64,000 bases of DNA, taken from contig OZ243042.1 in the NCBI GenBank assembly GCA_965212085.1, forward strand, positions 2,108,001 to 2,172,000, given 5' to 3'. The DNA is from JAHRAW01 sp965212085 (GTDB taxonomy: Bacteria; Pseudomonadota; Gammaproteobacteria; Arenicellales; Poriferihabitantaceae). The stretch's first letter is position 1. Every line of letters starts with the position of its first letter. Both the position numbers and the translations under genes were made by a program. The notes beneath the pieces are model-generated. The model was not told the origin of the DNA. It did not search any database and saw only the letters and a program-made list of their open reading frames with translations. This document shows positions 59,650-64,000 of this stretch, piece after piece.

Positions 59650-60465
59650 TCAAGCCGTACAATGCCGATGCCGCCCGATGAATCGTTTGAGTTCATCCAG
59701 CACTCCGTCCGGCGACTCCGACAGGAGGCTGTGGCCGCAGCGGGGGATGAAGACGATTTCGGCGTTGTCATTTCGGTCGGCGTGGGCTAATGCGAGTTTG
59801 GCCGGGGCCATGCGGTCGAGTTGGCCGCAGATGAACAGGGCCGGGCAGCGGACGTTGGCGAACGCCTGTTCGCCGCCGGAATAATTATTGCAGGCGCTCA
59901 GGTCGGCAAAAATCGCGCCGGGCTTGCTGTTTTCCATCATGCTCAACTGCATGCCCGGAGACCAGAATCCGGGCACCGGTTCGCCGCCGATTTTTGAGGC
60001 GTGGCTCCATTGGGTCATCATCCCGTAAGCCGACGATGGATCGTTTGCGGCGGCTTCCAGCAACTGCGGCGTTACCGCCATCGGATAACTGAAACCCACC
60101 AGGGTCAGGGAGCGCAACGGCGCGGTTGGATGGGCAAAACCCGCCGCCGCTTGCAGCGCGATCAACGCGCCCATGCTGTGACCGACGAGGTGAAAGCCGC
60201 GCCCGACGCCGCCGGCGATGATGCGCTTCAGCCACTCCCCCATGCCGGCGATTTCGTCGAGCAACGCGCCGCCGCTCAGGTTGTGGCCGGGCAAATCCGG
60301 CGCCAGCACGTTGTAGCCGTGGTAGGCGAAGTAGCGGCTTTGATGCGCCCACACGCTGTGATCCATGGCCGCGCCGTGGACGAACACGATGGTGTCGCGC
60401 TCGTCCGCGGGCGCGTGGTTGGCGGTGTAGGCGTAGTAGGGGGTTTTGTTTGGTTTTATTTGCAT
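59650..60465 (-). CDS. Alpha/beta hydrolase
   Basis: A 271-residue hydrolase with the oxyanion HGAAMDHSVW, nucleophile elbow GHSMG (Ser), an acidic residue in CGQLDRMAP and catalytic His in PRCGHSLLSE. No signal sequence, so cytoplasmic. The substrate is unknown. It follows the mtaD-like gene upstream by 39 bp on the same strand, so both may share a transcript. The final residues are His/Arg-rich (GRHRHCTA). Confidence 0.87.
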   Translation of the reverse strand: MQIKPNKTPYYAYTANHAPADERDTIVFVHGAAMDHSVWAHQSRYFAYHGYNVLAPDLPGHNLSGGALLDEIAGMGEWLKRIIAGGVGRGFHLVGHSMGALIALQAAAGFAHPTAPLRSLTLVGFSYPMAVTPQLLEAAANDPSSAYGMMTQWSHASKIGGEPVPGFWSPGMQLSMMENSKPGAIFADLSACNNYSGGEQAFANVRCPALFICGQLDRMAPAKLALAHADRNDNAEIVFIPRCGHSLLSESPDGVLDELKRFIGRHRHCTA

Positions 60466-60472
60466 AGGTTAT

Positions 60473-60805
60473 TTATTCTTGCAAATGGCGTCGCTCGAGT
60501 TCTTTCACCAATTTTTTGGCACCATCAGAAACTTTATCAAGAGGGTTCGTGTTACAGTAATTATCCATCCAAGACCGAAGAGCTCTACTATCTGATTCGG
60601 GAAGTTCGACCGAATAATATCCGGCGGCAGAAACCCACCCTAATAGCCAAGCTGGAAAAGAGAAGTAACCTTGGTTTCTGGACTCACTCCACTCTCCGCA
60701 TGATCCTGCACCATGTCCATATGTTGAATATTTTCCGTGTTTTGCATGTAGGAGTTGAACTGACATTAACAAAAGCACAATGATTGCCGTGATCGTTTTT
60801 TTCAT
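60473..60805 (-). CDS. Small exported protein, HdeA-like
   Basis: A 110-residue protein with a clear signal peptide (MKKTITAIIVLLLMSVQLLHA) and a mature part of ~90 residues with two Cys (SCGEW and DNYC). The pattern GSCGEW, WLLGWVSAAGYY, SWMDNYCNTNPLDKV resembles a family of small periplasmic HdeA/Rap1a-type proteins; the assignment is by impression only. The start at ATG 60805 is chosen over 60838 to leave the signal peptide at the N-terminus. More AT-rich than its surroundings. It lies 7 bp from the hydrolase gene. Confidence 0.68.
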   Translation of the reverse strand: MKKTITAIIVLLLMSVQLLHAKHGKYSTYGHGAGSCGEWSESRNQGYFSFPAWLLGWVSAAGYYSVELPESDSRALRSWMDNYCNTNPLDKVSDGAKKLVKELERRHLQE

Positions 60806-60867
60806 AACTGAGTTACCTAGTGAGTAGATTACTGCCATATTTACAGTTGTTTGGACTTTTTAAATCT

Positions 60868-61287
60868 TTACTCCAAAAACACTGCTACGAATAATAGAAC
60901 AACACCAATACCAAACAGCCCAAGTTGGGCGTAAAATAAAGTCCATATTGTTTCGCCGAGAAACTTAGCATACGAACGCTCTTTATCCTTATTCCTATCA
61001 TCTCTGTTAGGATTCGCAATTTGTGCCGTAGTTCTAAAATCTTTTAACCTGTTTATCGTGCAAATAACACCAAGTAAACCAGAGAAAAAATAAAAGAACA
61101 ATGCTATTCGATACAAATATAGTTGACACAATGCAAGGTTACTATCCACGCTTGTTAATAAATGAAGAATAAAGCCAATACTTGCTAAGGCAAATGTCAA
61201 AAACAAATTAATTACATAGGACAAGTGTTGTATCCTTATTCCTTGCCACCGCACGAATTTCTCGTTGCACGTATTTTCGTCAGTCAT
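60868..61287 (-). CDS. AT-rich small membrane protein of unknown function
   Basis: A 139-residue protein with hydrophobic segments at about 24-47 (VINLFLTFALASIGFILHLL), 59-79 (LYRIALFFYFFSGLLGVIC) and 115-138 (FYAQLGLFGIGVVLLFVAVFL), and a charged loop (NPNRDDRNKDKERSY) between. ATG 61287 starts it; the longer frame to 61428 runs into metY. Composition is markedly AT-rich, as in the neighbouring exported protein gene, suggesting recent acquisition of both. The family is not recognised. Confidence 0.68.
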   Translation of the reverse strand: MTDENTCNEKFVRWQGIRIQHLSYVINLFLTFALASIGFILHLLTSVDSNLALCQLYLYRIALFFYFFSGLLGVICTINRLKDFRTTAQIANPNRDDRNKDKERSYAKFLGETIWTLFYAQLGLFGIGVVLLFVAVFLE

Positions 61288-61303
61288 CGGTTTATCCTCA
61301 TAA

Positions 61304-62602
61304 TCAAGTGATTTTTTTAGAAAGGTGAATCCCCCTCCCCAGATCCTCCAACAAATCATCCACATCCTCCAACCCCACCGACAACCGAATCGTTCCCTGA
61401 TTAATCCCGGCGGCGCGCAAATCTTCATCGTTCATCCGGTAATGCGTGGTGCTCGCCGGATGAATCACCAGAGATTTGGCGTCGCCGACGTTGGCGAGGT
61501 GGGAGAAAATTTCCAAGCCTTCGGTGAAGGCGCGCCCGGCTTCGCGTCCGCCGCGCAGGGTGAAGCAGAACACCGCGCCGGCGCCTTTGGGGAGCAGGGT
61601 TTGCGCCAGCACATAGTCGGGGTGTTCTTCGAGTTCCGGGTAACTGATGTCGGCCACGGCCTCCGAGGCGCGCAAAAACTCCACCACCTTGCGGGTGTTT
61701 TGCACGTGCCGGTCCATTCGAACCGGCAGGGTTTCCAGGCCCTGCAGGATATAAAACGCGGTGGTCGGGCTCATGCACGCGCCGAAGTCGCGCAAACCCT
61801 CGCGCCGGGCGCGCAGCAAAAACGCGCCCTGGGATGATTCTTCGTTGAAGCGCATTTCGTGGAAGCCGTCGTAGGGTTCGGCGAGGGTCGGAAAGCGCCC
61901 GCTTTGCCGCCAGTCGAAGCGGCCGTGTTCCGCCAGCACGCCGCCGATGACCGTGCCGTGGCCGCTCAGGAACTTGGTGGCCGAATGCAGGATGAGGTCG
62001 GCGCCGTGGTGGAACGGTTTGAACAGGTACGGCGTGGTGAAGGTGGAATCAATGAGCAGCGGCAGGCCGTGTTCGTGGGCCAACTCGGCGACCAGCGGCA
62101 CGTTCATCACGTCGCCCCCCGGATTGCCGATGACCTCGCCGAAAATCAGCCGGGTTTCGGGGCGAATGGCGTCCCTGATACCGTCAATGTCGCGGGGTGA
62201 TACGAAGGTGGTGTGGATGCCGAAGCGCGGCAGGGTATACTGCAGGATGTTGTGGGAGCCGCCGTAGATGGCGCTTGAGGAGACGATGTGCGAACCGGCG
62301 TCCATGAGCGTGGCGATGGCGAGGTGCAACGCCGCCTGCCCGCTGGCGGTGGCGATGCCGCCGATGCCTTCCTCAAGCGCCGCGACGCGCTCTTCGAGCA
62401 CCGCGTTGGTGGGATTGGAGAGCCGCGAATAGGCGTGCCCCGGTCGCTCCATGTTGAACAATGACGCGGCGTGGTCGCTGTCGTCAAAGACGTAACTCGC
62501 GGTCTGGTAGATGGGCGCGGCGCGGGCGCCGGTCACCGGGTCGGGGCGCTGGCCGGCGTGCAACGCCAGCGTGTCGAATCGGGTTTTGGTGGGTTGTGGC
62601 AT
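61304..62602 (-). CDS. metY: O-acetylhomoserine sulfhydrylase
   Basis: A 432-residue PLP enzyme of the Cys/Met metabolism family that makes homocysteine (or methionine) from O-acetylhomoserine and sulfide. It has TLALHAGQRPDPVTGARAAPIYQTASYVF (two parts), YSRLSNPT, the PLP-binding Lys in HSATKFLSGHGTVIGG, and a C-terminal IRLSVGLEDVDDLLEDL. Length and N-terminus fit MetY rather than the shorter MetB/MetC/MetZ types. ATG 62602 follows family boundaries; no SAM riboswitch is visible upstream. Confidence 0.92.
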   Translation of the reverse strand: MPQPTKTRFDTLALHAGQRPDPVTGARAAPIYQTASYVFDDSDHAASLFNMERPGHAYSRLSNPTNAVLEERVAALEEGIGGIATASGQAALHLAIATLMDAGSHIVSSSAIYGGSHNILQYTLPRFGIHTTFVSPRDIDGIRDAIRPETRLIFGEVIGNPGGDVMNVPLVAELAHEHGLPLLIDSTFTTPYLFKPFHHGADLILHSATKFLSGHGTVIGGVLAEHGRFDWRQSGRFPTLAEPYDGFHEMRFNEESSQGAFLLRARREGLRDFGACMSPTTAFYILQGLETLPVRMDRHVQNTRKVVEFLRASEAVADISYPELEEHPDYVLAQTLLPKGAGAVFCFTLRGGREAGRAFTEGLEIFSHLANVGDAKSLVIHPASTTHYRMNDEDLRAAGINQGTIRLSVGLEDVDDLLEDLGRGIHLSKKIT

Positions 62603-62647
62603 GGCGGTTATGGGATGGGGGTATGATTGGGGCTGAATCCGTAATTG

Positions 62648-62653
62648 TATAAT
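62648..62653 (+). promoter_or_regulatory. Candidate -10 box in the metY/aminotransferase gap
   Basis: TATAAT in an AT-rich stretch (GTAATTGTATAATTGTAAG) within the 154-bp divergent gap. No good -35 box is seen at the right distance, so this is a weak call. Confidence 0.3.
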
Positions 62654-62756
62654 TGTAAGTGAAAAGAGACGCGAGACGCGGGTGGCATCCGCAAATGACT
62701 GCCAACCCGTAACGCTACCGGCGACGCTACCAACAACGCAGCCAACGACGCAAACC

Positions 62757-63962
62757 ATGTATCAAGCCTTCCAACCGCCCGCCCGGACGCTCATGGGTCC
62801 CGGCCCCTCGGACGTCAGCCCCGCGGTGCTGGCGGCCATGGCGCGCCCCACCATCGGCCACCTCGACCCGCACTTTGTCGGCTTGATGGACGAGGTAAAG
62901 GCGCTGCTGCGCTACGCCTTCAAAACCCGCAACCAACTCACCATGCCGGTCTCAGCGCCGGGGTCGGCGGGCATGGAAACCTGCTTCGTCAATCTGGTCG
63001 AGCCGGGCGACACGGTCATCGTCTGCCAAAACGGCGTGTTCGGCGGGCGTATGAAGGAATGTGTTGAGCGCGTGGGCGGCGTTTGTGTTTTGGTGGAAGA
63101 CGCCTGGGGTACGCCGGTCAGCGTTGCCAGAGTGCGCGCGGCTTTTGCCGGCACCGGCGGCAAGGTCAAGGCGCTGGCCTTCGTGCACGCCGAAACCTCC
63201 ACCGGCGTTTGCTCGGACGCGCCGGCCCTGTGCGCGCTGGCCCGTGAACACGGCGCGTTGAGCATCGTTGACGCGGTTACCAGCCTGGCCGGCATCCCGC
63301 TGGAAGTGGATGCCTGGGGCATTGACGCCATCTATTCCGGCACCCAGAAATGCCTGTCCGCGCCGCCCGGCATCTCGCCGGTCAGTTTCAGCGAACGCGC
63401 CCTGGAAGCGATCAACCGGCGGCGCACCACGGTGCCGAGTTGGTTCCTGGATTTGAATCTGGTGATGAGTTACTGGGGCGGCACCGGCAACGGTAACGGC
63501 AACGGCGGCAGCCGAAGTTACCACCACACCGCGCCGGTGAACGCCATCTACGCGCTCCACCAAGCCCTGCTGGAATTGCAGCGCGAAGGTCTGGAAAACA
63601 GCTGGGCGCGTCACCGGCAGTTGTATCAGGTGCTGGGTCAAGGGCTGCAAGCGTTGGGTCTTGAATACCTCGTGGAAGAAGCGCACCGCCTGCCGCAACT
63701 GAACGCGGTCAAGGTCCCGGACGGGATTGACGAAGCGCGATTGCGGCAACAACTGCTCGCCGACCACAACCTCGAAATCGGCGCCGGGCTGGGACCCTTG
63801 AGCGGCAAAATCTGGCGCATCGGCTTGATGGGTTACGCGTGTAATGAGAAAAATATATCGTTGTGCCTGGGCGCGCTGGAGGCCGCGCTGAGCGATCAGG
63901 GTTATAACTGCGCGCGCGCCGCCACCGCCGCAGACACGGATCGCCTGGAACAAACCGCCTGA
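62757..63962 (+). CDS. Alanine/serine--glyoxylate aminotransferase family protein
   Basis: A 401-residue class V PLP aminotransferase. Family segments are TLMGPGPSDVSPAVLAAM, the PLP-binding Lys in YSGTQKCLSAPPGISPV, HHTAPVNAIYALHQAL and the C-terminal KIWRIGLMGYAC. It converts glyoxylate to glycine with alanine or serine as amino donor; PhnW-like 2-aminoethylphosphonate activity is less likely. A GNGNGNGG loop (residues ~243-250) is a hexamer expansion. ATG 62757 is used, because the longer frame to 62682 adds a Thr/Pro-rich non-family N-terminus. Confidence 0.87.
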   Translation: MYQAFQPPARTLMGPGPSDVSPAVLAAMARPTIGHLDPHFVGLMDEVKALLRYAFKTRNQLTMPVSAPGSAGMETCFVNLVEPGDTVIVCQNGVFGGRMKECVERVGGVCVLVEDAWGTPVSVARVRAAFAGTGGKVKALAFVHAETSTGVCSDAPALCALAREHGALSIVDAVTSLAGIPLEVDAWGIDAIYSGTQKCLSAPPGISPVSFSERALEAINRRRTTVPSWFLDLNLVMSYWGGTGNGNGNGGSRSYHHTAPVNAIYALHQALLELQREGLENSWARHRQLYQVLGQGLQALGLEYLVEEAHRLPQLNAVKVPDGIDEARLRQQLLADHNLEIGAGLGPLSGKIWRIGLMGYACNEKNISLCLGALEAALSDQGYNCARAATAADTDRLEQTA

Positions 63963-63975
63963 GACAAATCACCAA

Positions 63976-64000
63976 ATGAGCCATACCATCCACCAGCCGC
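63976..64000 (+). CDS. Possible start of the next gene (truncated)
   Basis: ATG at 63976 opens a frame (MSHTIHQP) to the window end, 14 bp after the aminotransferase stop. Too short to identify. Confidence 0.3.

Noticed and set aside
62603..62756. Possible SAM riboswitch upstream of metY
   Set aside because: The gap is short and shows no SAM-I type stems or terminator; only a TATAAT-like box is visible.

Overview
The window is a 64 kb piece of a GC-rich bacterial chromosome, most likely a marine or halophilic gammaproteobacterium. This is inferred from a complete System I cytochrome c maturation operon in the order ccmABCDEFGHI, the remains of an mtaD-ubiG-phosphatase gene order known from Pseudomonas, a rubrerythrin/Fe-S protein/DUF3501/OxyR neighbourhood, and genes for use of ectoine (doeA), a carnitine-like compound and phosphonoacetaldehyde (phnX). 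No marker gene fixes the species.

Layout. 1-5.1 kb: a rhodanese cut by the window edge, DAHP synthase, and a VCBS-type autotransporter whose strong start site is separated from the main frame by a C17 tract. 5.8-9.7 kb: archaeal-type phosphoglycerate mutase, a 2-phosphoglycerate-kinase-like protein and valine-pyruvate aminotransferase. 10.3-14.4 kb: a catabolic cluster (carnitine-dehydrogenase-like enzyme, LLM flavin monooxygenase, RidA, aldehyde dehydrogenase), then tRNA-Arg(CCT). 14.7-29.7 kb: a Na+/solute symporter pair, doeA, msrAB, a DMT permease, fpr, a thioesterase, a SulP permease, tpm, phnX, pyrF, an FMN-dependent hydroxyacid dehydrogenase and a peroxiredoxin. 29.9-35.3 kb: an unusual wHTH-GHKL-DUF4325 protein and an oxidative stress block (rubrerythrin, Fe-S protein, a frameshifted small gene, DUF3501 protein, oxyR). 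35.5-38.8 kb: a Gfo/Idh/MocA oxidoreductase, AlaX, and an M23 peptidase overlapping a bactofilin. 38.8-46.0 kb: ccmA-I on the minus strand. 46.1-50.4 kb: dinB, panC, gph/mupP and ubiG. 50.5-58.3 kb: a type III restriction-modification operon containing two extra genes. 58.3-64 kb: an mtaD-like deaminase, a hydrolase, two AT-rich small genes, metY and an aminotransferase.

The most interesting unit is the operon at 50532-58271. Between mod and res of a type III system lie an AT-rich AAA/OLD-type ATPase and a 148-residue protein with a D-x17-ExK nuclease-like motif. All four genes overlap or nearly touch. The cassette splits mtaD from ubiG, so it probably entered as a unit. It may be a composite anti-phage system: methyltransferase, ATPase sensor, small nuclease and helicase-nuclease.

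Two genome-scale patterns run through the window. First, there is a modular family of palindromic repeats whose simple members have ATTCCCGA/TCGGGAAT ends, with long GC-rich extensions. They lie mostly just downstream of genes, supply stop codons or C-termini to two genes, and have entered the autotransporter in frame. Second, short tandem repeats in units of three have expanded inside many conserved genes, giving GQGQGQ, AGAGAG, GTGTG, HPHPHP or poly-Gly loops.
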